DNA of 57,560 bases from an uncultured Roseburia sp. (GCA_944380515.1 CALWHT010000013.1:1-57560), one strand, 5' to 3'; counted from the first letter of the stretch, positions 15,271 through 24,626 are shown. The notes: generated by a model not told the origin, from the sequence alone. Program-made: numbers and translations.

Positions 15271-16674
15271 TTAGTAAAATACATGGTTTCCGATGACAAC
15301 TCCCGCGCGCCCCGAGCTTGCTCTTGAAAAGCACGTCGCTCCGCCGGTATTGTCCGCACCGCTTAACGCTTCCTGTGCCGCCTGTACACAGCTTGCCTTC
15401 GGGCCGTTTGCCGCAATCTGTGCAACCATTCCCTTTCCTGCCGGCGGGAACTGCCCTCTCTGATAAATCACGTCATAAATGCTTCCCGGATAAGCACCGG
15501 AACGAACTCTGTTCATGACAACCGCACCAACAGCAAGCTGTCCTTCGTAGCTTTCATTGCCGGCCTCGCACTGAATCAACGCCGCAAGCAATGTCACATC
15601 ATCCACGGACGCACTCACCGCCTCATTCTGAACGGTTGTCGTCTGCGTCGTCTGTGCGGCTTCCTCCTGCGCCTGCTTTTCCTGCGCCGCCCGCTCTTCC
15701 TCAATGGAAATCGCTTCTCCGAGCGCATAATCGGTTGTCACATACTCGGCGCTGACATACGCTGTCTGTCCGTTGTACTCAACCGCTACCCAGTCCTCTG
15801 ACACCTGCGCATCCGTATCCACCGTAAGTACCGTTCCGGTTGATACCGCCGTAATCACCGGTGCGTCCTCTGCAGCCTCGCTGCGGACCCGAAGTCCGTC
15901 AGTCTGGATTTCCGCCTGAAGCTCAACATTCTGCTGTGCATAATTCAGCGCTTCTGTTCCTGACACGCAGTAATCGTTATTGACATAACCCTCTACGTTG
16001 CCGGAAACGACATGCGTCCAGGTGTCTCCATCTTCGACAACCTCCGCCACATCGCCTTTATATAATTTTCCTACAATCTCCGCATCGGCGTCGCCCGATG
16101 CCCTGACATACAAAAATTCATCTACGTCTGCCATCAGACGATTCTGCCACTCTGCTTCTTCCTGTGTGAGTGTCTCGTCTGTCTGCTGCTTTTCTTCCGC
16201 TGTCTCTTCCTCGGCCGCAGCCTCCGTTGTCTCTGTCGTGACATCTTCCGTGGTTCCCGCAGTTGCGTCTGCCACCACATCTTCCATGGTTCCCGCGGTT
16301 GCGTCTGCTGTCACGTCCCCGGTGGTTCCCGCCGGCACTTCTGCCGTCGTACCCTCTGCGGTATCCGCCGCGCCTTTCGCTAACGTATCGACTGTCACAT
16401 TCTCCGTCGTACTTTCTGCCTCCGGCGTCGTTTCCTCTGCCGCTGCAACCAGCGTTGTCTGCGTCTGCTCCACGCTCGCCGCTGCTTCCGCTGAAACCTT
16501 ATTCAATGATACGACAACGCCTGCCGTTCCTCCTGTAGCTAAGTCCGTCCTCATGTCAACCGCAGCCGTTACCGCTTCCGCTGAAACCGTATCGGCAGCA
16601 TCCGCGGCCGCACACATCATTACCATAGAACCGGCAATCATGATACCGCTGACCGCTCTTTTCCTCATACTCAT
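15271..16674 (-). CDS. Secreted cell-wall hydrolase (SleB/CwlJ type) with SH3 domains
   Basis: This 467-aa protein begins with a signal peptide (basic start, hydrophobic stretch, A-A-D region by about residue 27). A long Thr/Ala/Glu-rich low-complexity stretch follows (about 28-180), then two bacterial SH3 domains (about 185-240 and 250-315). The C-terminal hydrolase_2 domain (about 355-467) contains LIQCEAGNESYEGQLAVGAV and the closing GNHVFY. This domain family, known from germination lytic enzymes, cuts peptidoglycan. The size and linker suggest a cell-surface enzyme in growing cells. It has a consensus promoter followed by WalR-like boxes, and its own terminator. Confidence 0.9.
   Translation of the reverse strand: MSMRKRAVSGIMIAGSMVMMCAAADAADTVSAEAVTAAVDMRTDLATGGTAGVVVSLNKVSAEAAASVEQTQTTLVAAAEETTPEAESTTENVTVDTLAKGAADTAEGTTAEVPAGTTGDVTADATAGTMEDVVADATAGTTEDVTTETTEAAAEEETAEEKQQTDETLTQEEAEWQNRLMADVDEFLYVRASGDADAEIVGKLYKGDVAEVVEDGDTWTHVVSGNVEGYVNNDYCVSGTEALNYAQQNVELQAEIQTDGLRVRSEAAEDAPVITAVSTGTVLTVDTDAQVSEDWVAVEYNGQTAYVSAEYVTTDYALGEAISIEEERAAQEKQAQEEAAQTTQTTTVQNEAVSASVDDVTLLAALIQCEAGNESYEGQLAVGAVVMNRVRSGAYPGSIYDVIYQRGQFPPAGKGMVAQIAANGPKASCVQAAQEALSGADNTGGATCFSRASSGRAGVVIGNHVFY
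16244..16333 (-). repeat. 36-bp tandem repeat in the linker of the cell-wall hydrolase
   Basis: Two complete 36-bp units begin at 16244 and 16280, and a diverged partial third begins at about 16316. They encode 12-residue Ala/Thr/Asp-rich repeats around GTxEDVVADATA. Unit number may vary between strains and would change linker length. Confidence 0.7.
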
Positions 16675-16730
16675 AGAAAACCTCCATCGGTGTTTACTAA
16701 TTATTTAAATAGTATTACACCTTTGTTCTG

Positions 16731-16770
16731 TTTTATTCATATTTGTTACAATTATTACGGATTTGTTACA
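16731..16770 (-). promoter_or_regulatory. Tandem WalR-like boxes at the cell-wall hydrolase start site
   Basis: On the minus strand TGTAAC-N5-CGTAAT begins at 16770, and a second TGTAAC-N5-TGAATA begins 20 bp later at 16750. TGTAACAAAT is repeated exactly twice. The known WalR (YycF) consensus is two TGTWAH hexamers 5 bp apart; the first half-site matches fully and the second nearly. The boxes lie downstream of the -10 box, a position compatible with repression. Confidence 0.45.
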
Positions 16771-16776
16771 GTCGGA

Positions 16777-16805
16777 ATTATAGCAAAGCACTTTCCGTTT
16801 GTCAA
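16777..16805 (-). promoter_or_regulatory. Consensus sigma-A promoter of the cell-wall hydrolase gene
   Basis: TTGACA (16805-16800), a 17-bp spacer and TATAAT (16782-16777) on the minus strand form a perfect consensus promoter. The gene starts at 16674, so the leader is about 95 nt. Confidence 0.85.
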
Positions 16806-16852
16806 GTTTTTACATCGGCCATTCCTGCTCCGGCCGGTTTTTTTACAAAGGC

Positions 16853-16890
16853 AAAAACGTCGGAGCCCGCTGTTTTCAAGGGTTCCGACG
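16853..16890 (-). terminator. Terminator of pgi
   Basis: The arms CGTCGGAGCCC (16858-16868) and GGGTTCCGACG (16880-16890) pair with a small mismatch, and five T follow on the minus strand. It lies just after the pgi stop at 16907. Confidence 0.85.
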
Positions 16891-16906
16891 CTCTTTTGTG
16901 CAATTT

Positions 16907-18253
16907 CTATAATCTTTTCAAAAGTTCTTCTCTCGCCTGCTCATATCCCGGTTTTCCGAGCAGCGCAAACATATTTTTCTTATAGCTTTCCACACCCGGC
17001 TGATTGAACGGATTCACGCCCAGCAGATAACCGCTGATACCCACCGCAAACTCAAAGAAGTAAAATAACTCGCCCAGATAGAATTCATTCTGCTCCGGAA
17101 TCTTTACCATCAGGTTCGGTACGTTTCCGTCCGTATGCGCAAGAATCGTTCCGTTCATAGCGCTCTTATTGACAAAATCCATATCTTTTCCGGCCAGATA
17201 ATTCAGACCGTCAAGATCTACCGGCTCCTCATTGAGAACAACCGTCTCCCTGGACTTCTCTACATTAAGCACCGTCTCAAACATAATTCTGGAACCGTCC
17301 TGAATAAACTGTCCCATGGAATGAAGATCCGTGGTCAAATCAACGGAAGCCGGGAACAGACCCTTCTGATCCTTTCCTTCGCTCTCACCGTATAACTGCT
17401 TCCACCACTCTGCAATATAGTGAAGGCTTGGTTCATAATCGGCAAGCACCTCCACCGATTTGCCCTTGCGGAGCAGAATATTGCGGATTGCGGCATATTG
17501 CAGGGAATCGTTATCTGCGAAATCCTGTTCCAGCGCAAGGCGTCTTCCTTCTGCCGCACCTTCCATCAGCTTATCAATATCCGCGCCGCTGACCGCGATT
17601 GGCAGAAGACCTACCGCTGTCAGAACGGAGAAACGTCCGCCGACATCATCCGGAACAACAAAGGTCTCGTAGCCCTCCTCCGTTGCAAGGTTCTTCAGCG
17701 CTCCCTTTGCCTTGTCCGTAGTCGCGTAGATTCTCTTTGCAGCTTCCTCTTTACCGTATTTCTTCTCGAGCATCTCTTTGAATACACGAAAAGCAATCGC
17801 CGGCTCCGTGGTGGTTCCGGACTTGGAAATGATATTGACGGAAAAATCCCTGTCTCCGATAACATCCATCAGCCCTTTCAGATATGTACCGCTGATGCTG
17901 TTGCCCGCATAGTAGATTTCCGGTGTCTTTCTCATTTCCTTCGGAATATTATTATAAAAACCATGTCTCAAAAACTCAATGGCAGCTCTTGCCCCCAGAT
18001 AGGAACCTCCGATTCCGATAACCACAAGAACGTCCGAATCGGACTGAATTTTCTCAGCGGCTTTCTTGATTCGGGCAAATTCCTCTTTATCATAGTCAAC
18101 CGGCAAATCAATCCATCCGAGGAAATCGTTTCCTGCTCCCTCCCTCGAAATGAGCTGCGCCTTTGCGTCCGCCGTCAGCTTGCTCATATAAGCTACTTCT
18201 TCTTCGCTGATGAAACCAGCCGCTTTTGAATAGTCAAATGATACTTTTCCCAT
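16907..18253 (-). CDS. pgi: Glucose-6-phosphate isomerase
   Basis: This 448-aa enzyme interconverts glucose 6-phosphate and fructose 6-phosphate, between glycolysis and hexose supply for cell wall and glycogen. The length fits the short Firmicute type. Landmarks are [32 protein letters not shown] (phosphate binding), [17 protein letters not shown] and the C-terminal [14 protein letters not shown] with the catalytic lysine. The ATG at 18253 is preferred over a GTG at 18262 because AGGAG ends 8 bases before it. It has its own terminator and appears monocistronic. Confidence 0.98.
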   Translation of the reverse strand: MGKVSFDYSKAAGFISEEEVAYMSKLTADAKAQLISREGAGNDFLGWIDLPVDYDKEEFARIKKAAEKIQSDSDVLVVIGIGGSYLGARAAIEFLRHGFYNNIPKEMRKTPEIYYAGNSISGTYLKGLMDVIGDRDFSVNIISKSGTTTEPAIAFRVFKEMLEKKYGKEEAAKRIYATTDKAKGALKNLATEEGYETFVVPDDVGGRFSVLTAVGLLPIAVSGADIDKLMEGAAEGRRLALEQDFADNDSLQYAAIRNILLRKGKSVEVLADYEPSLHYIAEWWKQLYGESEGKDQKGLFPASVDLTTDLHSMGQFIQDGSRIMFETVLNVEKSRETVVLNEEPVDLDGLNYLAGKDMDFVNKSAMNGTILAHTDGNVPNLMVKIPEQNEFYLGELFYFFEFAVGISGYLLGVNPFNQPGVESYKKNMFALLGKPGYEQAREELLKRL

Positions 18254-18354
18254 CTTCTGCACTCCTTTGTCCTTAACTTAATCAATAAATTCACTATGTA
18301 ATATTCTATCAAACCTGTACCCGGATATCAAGCTGTTTTGGCACATTTCAAGCC

Positions 18355-18669
18355 CTACGGAAAGACCTCCTCAAGCACTTCATGAATAAGTGAAACCTGA
18401 TTCGTCTCTTCAGCAACGGGGTTTTCAGCCTTTTTTTCCTGCTGCTCCTTCACCGGGCGAACTTGCGCTGCAGCCTCCTGCTGCGTCAAAGCGGTAAGAA
18501 TCCTCTCCATTTCCTCCTGCTGCTTTTCATTCTGCGACCGAAGCACACGTCCGATTTTTTTTATCCTATGTAATGCGGCGCCTGAAAGAATAACCGTCAA
18601 AGTACCAAGCCCAGCACACAGCCAGACGGTGTATTCCATCAGGAACGTTATAATCTGCTCCATACACAT
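18355..18669 (-). CDS. Small single-span membrane protein with a coiled-coil tail
   Basis: This 104-aa protein has one N-terminal transmembrane segment (about 10-33) and then a basic patch (HRIKKIGRVLRSQ). A Gln/Glu-rich helix that looks like a coiled coil (about 45-70) and an acidic tail follow. I do not recognise the family. It lies about 100 bp upstream of pgi on the same strand. It may be a membrane-anchored scaffold. Confidence 0.6.
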   Translation of the reverse strand: MCMEQIITFLMEYTVWLCAGLGTLTVILSGAALHRIKKIGRVLRSQNEKQQEEMERILTALTQQEAAAQVRPVKEQQEKKAENPVAEETNQVSLIHEVLEEVFP

Positions 18670-18823
18670 TACCTCTCTTCCCCAGCGACTGCCTGTCCCT
18701 GTTTTCTTACATTATTATAGAAGTAATTCCCTTCTTTGAAAAGAGATTGGGCTCGGAATTCGACCGCAACTTCTGACATTTTCTGCGTGAGATGCTTTTT
18801 GGCGTCATTTTATAAGTCTTTTC

Positions 18824-18852
18824 TTGACTTTTGCGCATAAGGGTATTATAAA
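18824..18852 (+). promoter_or_regulatory. Promoter of the murG-like gene
   Basis: TTGACT (18824-18829), a 17-bp spacer and TATAAA (18847-18852) lie 70 bp upstream of the start codon at 18922. Confidence 0.75.
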
Positions 18853-18921
18853 TAGGAAAGTGTAATGCGAAAATATACTTCGAAACGGAGTTTAAAAATA
18901 TTACAGGAAAGGGTTTGTGCT

Positions 18922-19992
18922 ATGAAAAAAATTGTAATGACGGGGGGCGGTACCGCGGGACATGTCACTCCAAACATCGCCTTGCTGCCTGCTTTGCGAA
19001 ATGAAGGATATGAGATTTCCTATATCGGTTCCTATGACGGCATTGAAAAGCGTCTGATCGAGGAGCAGGGAATCCCCTATTACGGGATTTCTTCCGGCAA
19101 GCTCAGACGCTATTTCGACCCGAAAAATTTCTCCGATCCATTTAAGGTACTCAAAGGCTACTCCCAATCCATCCGTCTGCTGAAAAAAATAAAGCCGGAC
19201 GTTGTATTTTCCAAGGGTGGTTTTGTCTCTGTCCCCGTTGTTTTAGCGGCAAAGCACTGTAAAATTCCCGCCATCATCCATGAATCGGACCTCACACCCG
19301 GTCTTGCCAATAAGCTTGCCATTCCCAGCGCGACTAAGGTCTGCTGCACTTTCCCGGAAACGTTAAACTACCTTCCGCAGGAAAAAGCCGTCCTCACCGG
19401 CTCCCCAATCCGCCGTGAGCTTTTAAAGGGGGATGCGGCACACGCGTTCGCGCTCTGTCGTTTTTCGGACCATACAAAGCCCGTGATTATGATTGTGGGG
19501 GGAAGCAGCGGCTCCCGTGCCATCAACACCGCTATCCGCGGTCTGCTGCCGGAGCTTTTAAAGTCTTATAATATCATTCATCTTTGCGGAAAAGGAAATC
19601 TGGATTCTTCCTTATATGATGTATCGGGATATGCGCAATTTGAATATGCCAATCAGGAACTTGCAGATATGTTTGCTCTGGCGGATCTTGTGATTTCCCG
19701 TGCCGGGGCCAATGCCATCTGTGAGCTTTTGGCTCTGCATAAGCCCAATATTTTAATTCCGCTGTCTGCGGCGGCAAGCCGCGGCGACCAGATTTTAAAC
19801 GCCAATTCTTTCCGCTCACAGGGCTTTAGCTATGTTCTGGAAGAGGAGGATGTCACGAATACGACTCTGCTTGAGGCGATTGAGTATGTCTTTGAAAAAA
19901 AGAATGATTACATTGCGGCAATGAAAAACAGCGCAAGCCGCAACTCCATTGATACGATTGTCGGATTGATTTTGAATGCGTCAAGAAAATAG
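18922..19992 (+). CDS. murG: MurG-type UDP-GlcNAc:lipid I N-acetylglucosaminyltransferase
   Basis: This 356-aa GT-B glycosyltransferase converts lipid I to lipid II at the inner face of the membrane. The N-terminal domain starts with [19 protein letters not shown], and the C-terminal domain has [13 protein letters not shown] and the UDP-GlcNAc site [15 protein letters not shown]. The ATG at 18922 follows AGGAAAGGG; the longer open frame from 18865 has no such site. It stands alone with its own promoter and terminator, away from any division/cell-wall cluster, so it may be the only MurG or a paralogue. Confidence 0.92.
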   Translation: MKKIVMTGGGTAGHVTPNIALLPALRNEGYEISYIGSYDGIEKRLIEEQGIPYYGISSGKLRRYFDPKNFSDPFKVLKGYSQSIRLLKKIKPDVVFSKGGFVSVPVVLAAKHCKIPAIIHESDLTPGLANKLAIPSATKVCCTFPETLNYLPQEKAVLTGSPIRRELLKGDAAHAFALCRFSDHTKPVIMIVGGSSGSRAINTAIRGLLPELLKSYNIIHLCGKGNLDSSLYDVSGYAQFEYANQELADMFALADLVISRAGANAICELLALHKPNILIPLSAAASRGDQILNANSFRSQGFSYVLEEEDVTNTTLLEAIEYVFEKKNDYIAAMKNSASRNSIDTIVGLILNASRK

Positions 19993-20001
19993 TTCTTTGT
20001 C

Positions 20002-20044
20002 GTCGGATAATGCCCTGTCGAAAGGTGCATTATCCGACTTTTTC
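20002..20044 (+). terminator. Terminator of murG
   Basis: Perfect 12-bp arms GTCGGATAATGC (20002-20013) and GCATTATCCGAC (20027-20038) are followed by a run of six T. Confidence 0.9.
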
Positions 20045-20060
20045 GTATCACTAAAACAGA

Positions 20061-20477
20061 TCAGCATTTTAAGCTTTCGCAGATTGCCTTCATCTCTTCC
20101 TGGGAAAAGGTCTCGTGGCTCCACTGTAAAATGTCAGCGTTCTTTGCCTCTTTGTACCGCGGAATGAGGTGCATATGGAAATGGAATACCGTCTGCCCCG
20201 CAATCTCATGGTTATTCTGCACAATATTAAATCCGTCGCAGCCGAGAACCTCTGTCATATGCGCCGCAAGCTTCTTCGCCAGCTTCATGGCACATGCGGC
20301 CGTATCCTCGTCAATGTCATAGATGTCGGCATAATGTTCCTTCGGCAAAATCAGCGCATGCCCCTTCGACGCCGGACTCGCGTCCAGGATTACTTTGAAC
20401 CTTTCATCCTCATAAATCGTGTGTGACGGTATTTCTCCCTCAATGATTTTGCAGAAAATACAATCTTTCTCTCTCAT
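20061..20477 (-). CDS. HIT-family nucleotide hydrolase (Hint type)
   Basis: This 138-aa protein begins with CIFCKIIEGEIPSHTIYEDE and carries the histidine triad HFHMHLIP near residue 105, typical of Hint-type purine-nucleoside phosphoramidate hydrolases. Cysteines near the N terminus can bind zinc in this family. The true substrate in the cell is unknown for most bacteria. It is convergent with murG across a terminator and divergent from the histidine kinase gene. Confidence 0.93.
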   Translation of the reverse strand: MREKDCIFCKIIEGEIPSHTIYEDERFKVILDASPASKGHALILPKEHYADIYDIDEDTAACAMKLAKKLAAHMTEVLGCDGFNIVQNNHEIAGQTVFHFHMHLIPRYKEAKNADILQWSHETFSQEEMKAICESLKC

Positions 20478-20616
20478 TTTTTATCCTCTCTTTCTGTTTT
20501 AATTTACATTTGTCGAATTTTGTAATATCATTATGATTGAACTTTATAGTTAGCAATGCTAAACTACTTGGTATCGGCACCGAAGGTGCATGTTTTTCGA
20601 AAAGACGGGAGTTCCA

Positions 20617-21264
20617 ATGTTATCGAACGAAGATTACCTAAACATTTTTCACGAAATCAAAAATTCCATCACACTCATCAGCGGTTCTCTCCAACTGGTT
20701 GAAAAAAGACATCCCGAGGTCAGTCAATTTGACTACTGGAAAGAAGCCATGTCAGAAATCACCTTTCTAAGGAATATGGTAGTCCAACTCTCATCTGCCG
20801 GACTGTGCAGCCACTTAAATCTGGCCCGGGTGGATGTTTACGACTTTATGCACCAGATTTACGACTCCATCTCTACATTACCCCTGAAAAATTGGATGTG
20901 CCGGCTGGTAATGGCCGACGCTCTTCCCCAAATGGAAATAGACCCCGGCCTGCTGAAGCAGGCAATTATCAACATTGTAAAAAACGCATATGAAGCCATG
21001 GACAACACCGGCTCCATCCGTATTGACGTTTCTTTGTCGGAAGGTCTTATGCATATCGCTGTCACCGACCACGGCGGCGGACTGGACCCCGCCTTTGCCG
21101 ACAACATTTTTCAGTCCTTTACTACATCCAAAACCGGCGGAAGCGGCCTCGGCCTGGTCATCACCAAACAGATTATTGATGCCCATCACGGCACTCTCAT
21201 CTGCGACTCGCGCCCGGGAGACGGCTGTACTTTTACCATCTCGCTTCCTCTTACGCAAAGCTGA
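20617..21264 (+). CDS. Soluble sensor histidine kinase without an input domain
   Basis: This is a 215-aa kinase from the ATG at 20617 (GGGAG 5 bases before it; an earlier in-frame ATG at 20590 lacks a usable site). The phospho-acceptor box is FHEIKNSITLISGSLQL near the N terminus. The ATPase domain has N-box NIVKNAYEAM, G1 DHGGGLDP and G2 TGGSGLGLVITKQI. No transmembrane or PAS domain is present and no response regulator adjoins, so it is an orphan. The layout resembles stripped-down sporulation-type kinases. It overlaps the convergent flavodoxin gene by 14 bp. Confidence 0.85.
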   Translation: MLSNEDYLNIFHEIKNSITLISGSLQLVEKRHPEVSQFDYWKEAMSEITFLRNMVVQLSSAGLCSHLNLARVDVYDFMHQIYDSISTLPLKNWMCRLVMADALPQMEIDPGLLKQAIINIVKNAYEAMDNTGSIRIDVSLSEGLMHIAVTDHGGGLDPAFADNIFQSFTTSKTGGSGLGLVITKQIIDAHHGTLICDSRPGDGCTFTISLPLTQS

Positions 21265-22240
21265 ACATCGTATCCAGCATTCGAAGTATCTTAAAATTAC
21301 CTTTTGCTGTCATTTCACCGGTCATAAATGCTCTTTGGAAGGTCATTCTTCCCTCTACGATACCGTCTAAGACCTCCGGTCTCAGTTTAGCGTAAACGTC
21401 TATATTTTCCTCCTGCCCATAGTGCATCGTCAATTCTCCCTGAGCAACCTCCGCAAAAAGAGGTTTTTTTCTTCCCTCTAAAATAAACAGATACCTGGCT
21501 TTAAAGTCCGGCTGGGGAACGAAATGCGAACGAAAGGTCTCAATGTAGGCTTCCTCCTCCTGTTCCGCCTTGCCCAGCATATCCTTAAACATGGAAGCAA
21601 GCTCCTCAATATCCTCTTTTTGCTTTTTTACATAGCTGTCATCCGAAACATATTTTGACAACTGTTCGCTCTCCTGTGGTGTCAGCTCCATCTGCGGCGT
21701 TCTCAGAACCGCCTGCTTTACTGCCTGATTGCTGGACGGGAGCGACTTTATTTTCTGGGAAATCGTACGGTAGAGTCCCTCCGCCTTCTTCTCGATGAGA
21801 TTCGTATAGTCTTTATTCATTTCAAAGCTGACAAGATCCTCAACATACCCGCAGAGTCCCGGACAGGGCTGACCACCCAGAATTTCCCATGCGCTCGCAA
21901 GCGTCAGTTCGCCCTCTCTCTCTCCGTAGGTCGTTGACATCACAATCGGCTGCATATAGGTCGTTTTAATCTTTTCCTTATCTCCATAAAGCCAGCAGGC
22001 ATCTAAAAATTGCTGCATATATCCGCCTATGCCAAGCCATTCTACTGTTGTCGCGAGAATAATCCCATCTGCCCCCTTCATCGTCTGCGGAAGCGTTGCG
22101 ATTTCGTTTTTATGCTCATATATATTGATACGTTCCACTGTAACACGAAGCTCGTTGAGTACTTCTTCTATTTTTTTCAGTACATACAGCGTCGGATCAT
22201 CTAACAATCCTCTGCCGCCATAATAAATGTTTACTTTCAT
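21251..22240 (-). CDS. Flavodoxin-fold (NADPH-dependent FMN reductase-like) protein fused to an SCP2 domain
   Basis: This 329-aa protein has two parts. Residues 1-165 form a flavodoxin-like fold (MKVNIYYGGRG, GADGIILATTVEW, STTYGEREG). Residues 230-329 resemble an SCP2 sterol-carrier domain (ARYLFILEGRKKPLFAEV, ending FKILRMLDTMF). The linker is a charged helix. The fusion suggests a flavin-linked oxidoreductase acting on a hydrophobic ligand. Substrate unknown. It ends inside the convergent kinase gene. Confidence 0.75.
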   Translation of the reverse strand: MKVNIYYGGRGLLDDPTLYVLKKIEEVLNELRVTVERINIYEHKNEIATLPQTMKGADGIILATTVEWLGIGGYMQQFLDACWLYGDKEKIKTTYMQPIVMSTTYGEREGELTLASAWEILGGQPCPGLCGYVEDLVSFEMNKDYTNLIEKKAEGLYRTISQKIKSLPSSNQAVKQAVLRTPQMELTPQESEQLSKYVSDDSYVKKQKEDIEELASMFKDMLGKAEQEEEAYIETFRSHFVPQPDFKARYLFILEGRKKPLFAEVAQGELTMHYGQEENIDVYAKLRPEVLDGIVEGRMTFQRAFMTGEMTAKGNFKILRMLDTMFSFA

Positions 22241-22305
22241 TTGTTACCTCTTTTTTCAGCTTTTTGTAAGTCCTGTCATCAGTATATAAAGTTTCATACT
22301 TAAAA

Positions 22306-23388
22306 TCAACATTTTTGAGATTTTCTGTGATACAAAACAAGCGTCGTAAGAAATCCGGTCACAATACCGCCTATATGGCTCCAATTATCGACTCCAATCG
22401 TAGAGAATCCATAGTACAGGCTCAGCGCCGCCATTAAAACCAGTCCCCTTGTCGTGAGTCCCTCAAAGCTTCCGCGGTGCATAATCACCGCCCACAAAAG
22501 TCCTCCAATTGTGCCGAACACCGCGCCGGACGCCCCCGCTGCCACCGCATAATCTCCGGTGAAAACCATGGCAGCCAGCGACAATAGTCCCCCGCCGATT
22601 CCCGAGAGCAGATAAATCACCGCAAGCTTCCAGTGTCCGACCGCACGCTCCAGGCGGGAACCGATACAGCAGAATATTACCATATTATTTAAAAGATGCG
22701 GCAGCCCGAAATGGATAAACATGGAAGTCAGTATCCGCCACCATTGATGGTCATAAATAATAAATGCAGGATACATGCCTCCGTGAGCGGCAATAAACAA
22801 ACCATCCTCTGTGTCGCCCAATATTTCGAGCACAATATATACAATCAGATTGATTGCAGCGATAACAATCGTAGCAAAGGGGAAAGCTTTTATCCCCCTG
22901 CTTCTCTTTGCCGGGGGCTTCTGCCGATTCGTACCGCCCGCATCAAGCCCCTCAAGCACTCTGCGCAGTCCCCAAAAATCTCCGGGCTGATTTTCATAAA
23001 TGATAAGTCTCTGCTCTGTGGGCCGGTAAACCCATATATTCCGGCATGCACCGCATATTTCCCTCGCCGTTTCGGCACTCCCGCCGATAAGCAGCGTAAG
23101 CGGCTCCACATGATAAACCGGAAACCCTTCCGGAAAATCAGCAAGTCTGCCCTGCGGATGGTAAAACAGATCCAGCACCCGATTTTCCAATATCCGTTGC
23201 TGTTCGGCTGTCATTTGATAACCATACTCCAAATCCACGGTCATGACCACATGGAAACCTTCCTGATAATATTTATAAAAAACCTCCACCTCATCGGGCT
23301 GTACCCTGCAAAGACGGTACCCCTGCCCAAACAGGGCCTGTTCTATTTCTCCTCGCATATGTCCGCATTTCTCCGGTTCTTTTTTCAT
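22306..23388 (-). CDS. Rhomboid-family intramembrane serine protease
   Basis: This 360-aa membrane protease has a cytosolic N-terminal domain of about 165 residues, followed by a 6-7 span rhomboid core. The catalytic dyad is S287 in GASGAVFG and H338 in NWSHIGG. The L1 loop residues WWRILTSMFIHFGLPHLLNN are typical. Rhomboids cleave single-span substrates within the membrane. Its place just downstream of the Tad locus might mean it processes surface proteins, but it has its own good promoter. Confidence 0.92.
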   Translation of the reverse strand: MKKEPEKCGHMRGEIEQALFGQGYRLCRVQPDEVEVFYKYYQEGFHVVMTVDLEYGYQMTAEQQRILENRVLDLFYHPQGRLADFPEGFPVYHVEPLTLLIGGSAETAREICGACRNIWVYRPTEQRLIIYENQPGDFWGLRRVLEGLDAGGTNRQKPPAKRSRGIKAFPFATIVIAAINLIVYIVLEILGDTEDGLFIAAHGGMYPAFIIYDHQWWRILTSMFIHFGLPHLLNNMVIFCCIGSRLERAVGHWKLAVIYLLSGIGGGLLSLAAMVFTGDYAVAAGASGAVFGTIGGLLWAVIMHRGSFEGLTTRGLVLMAALSLYYGFSTIGVDNWSHIGGIVTGFLTTLVLYHRKSQKC

Positions 23389-23406
23389 TATTCTGTCAAT
23401 ATGGTT

Positions 23407-23435
23407 ATTATAGAGTTTCTCCTATCAGAATGCAA
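23407..23435 (-). promoter_or_regulatory. Promoter of the rhomboid gene
   Basis: TTGCAT (23435-23430), a 17-bp spacer and TATAAT (23412-23407) on the minus strand lie in the short gap after the FHA gene. Confidence 0.65.
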
Positions 23436-23456
23436 ACATACTTCCTGCCGATTTTC

Positions 23457-24626
23457 TTAAATAAATCTAAACTTTTCATCCGCAAATGCAACCGTCTCAT
23501 TTGATGTGAGGCTCATCCGAATGCGGCAGTTAATCAGCTCCCCTCCCACAAAGGTGCCGTTGGTCGAATTCAAATCTTCTATAAAATAGACTTCACCTTT
23601 CTTTGTAATTCTTGCATGCCTGCGGCTCACCGTGTCACTGTTCAATATCCCGTCACACGCCGCATCACTTCCGATGACATACGGCGTATGATCTATTTTC
23701 AGCTCCCCGCAGCAGCCGTTTCCCTCATATTTGAGGATCCCGAGCGGATGATTTGTAATTTCCGAAAGCAAAACCGTAGGGTGCTGCTGCCGCTGCATTT
23801 CACTCTCAGTTTCCGGCTCAAACACAAACGGTTCCTCCCTGCGCTTTTTCGGTATGAGGCTCTTACGCCCCTTCCGCAGTTCCCCCGTTGCAGGAAGCTT
23901 TGCTTTTATCAATTTTTTTACAATTTCCGCAAGCGTCATTCCTGCTCTTTTTATACCGACGGTTTTTTCATCCTGAAGGTCCTTCAGCATTTCTACCTCA
24001 CAATTCCTTATGTCCTCCCTCTCCCGCAGAGCAGCCGGCTCCGCATCACGGCTTTCATCCTGACAGATTTCCGTTTCATCCGTGTGACAGCCCTGCCGCA
24101 GCGCACGATAAATATCCGTCATACAGTATCCATCCATACCGGTACATTCATATAGCTGATATGCACTTTCAACTACCCTTCTGTCCCCATGATTTAATTT
24201 TGTCAGCAAATATTCCAGCAGCCCGTGAAAAGACTCCTTTAGAGGGGCTTCATTTCCCGGATAATAGCAAAAGCTGATTTTTCCCGTCCGGTTTTCCACA
24301 AAAATACATTCCGGCTCCAAAAGCAGCCCATCCGGAGAAAGTAATAGTTCCTCCGCTTTTTTTACCGCTCCCGTCAGCGCCATGCAAAGCGCTTCCAGAA
24401 GCTCATAACTTAATTCTGCAGAATCGACAATAACATCCAGCGCCTGCCTTCCCGTAATGTAATACCAAAGGTAGCATTTTCCGTTTTCGCTCACATAATC
24501 GGGCGCAAGCAGCTCATCCGTCCTGTTTTCCTCCAGCATCCTGCGCTCCCACGCCTGCTGTCCTTCTGTCTGCTCAATTACCATATGGCTCGCGTTAAAA
24601 TTTCTGTTATACCTAATTTCCTTCAT
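23457..24626 (-). CDS. FHA-domain protein of the Tad locus (DUF6382-like N terminus)
   Basis: The N-terminal 190 residues of this 389-aa protein resemble the domain called DUF6382 in Lachnospiraceae Tad loci (from memory). A variable basic linker follows. The last 100 residues are an FHA phosphothreonine-binding domain with YVIGSDAACDGIL, VSRRHARI and LNSTNGTFV, all key residues being present. FHA domains read phosphothreonine, and a Thr kinase fused to a CpaE-like domain is encoded 12 kb upstream. GGAG lies 9 bases before the ATG at 24626. The gene overlaps the preceding TadE-like gene by 14 bp and is the last gene of the pilus operon. Confidence 0.85.
   Translation of the reverse strand: MKEIRYNRNFNASHMVIEQTEGQQAWERRMLEENRTDELLAPDYVSENGKCYLWYYITGRQALDVIVDSAELSYELLEALCMALTGAVKKAEELLLSPDGLLLEPECIFVENRTGKISFCYYPGNEAPLKESFHGLLEYLLTKLNHGDRRVVESAYQLYECTGMDGYCMTDIYRALRQGCHTDETEICQDESRDAEPAALREREDIRNCEVEMLKDLQDEKTVGIKRAGMTLAEIVKKLIKAKLPATGELRKGRKSLIPKKRREEPFVFEPETESEMQRQQHPTVLLSEITNHPLGILKYEGNGCCGELKIDHTPYVIGSDAACDGILNSDTVSRRHARITKKGEVYFIEDLNSTNGTFVGGELINCRIRMSLTSNETVAFADEKFRFI

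Noticed and set aside
16812-16845. CGGCC/GGCCG stem followed by T7 on the plus strand near the pgi end
   Set aside because: It points in the plus direction, where no gene precedes it, and the stem is only five pairs.
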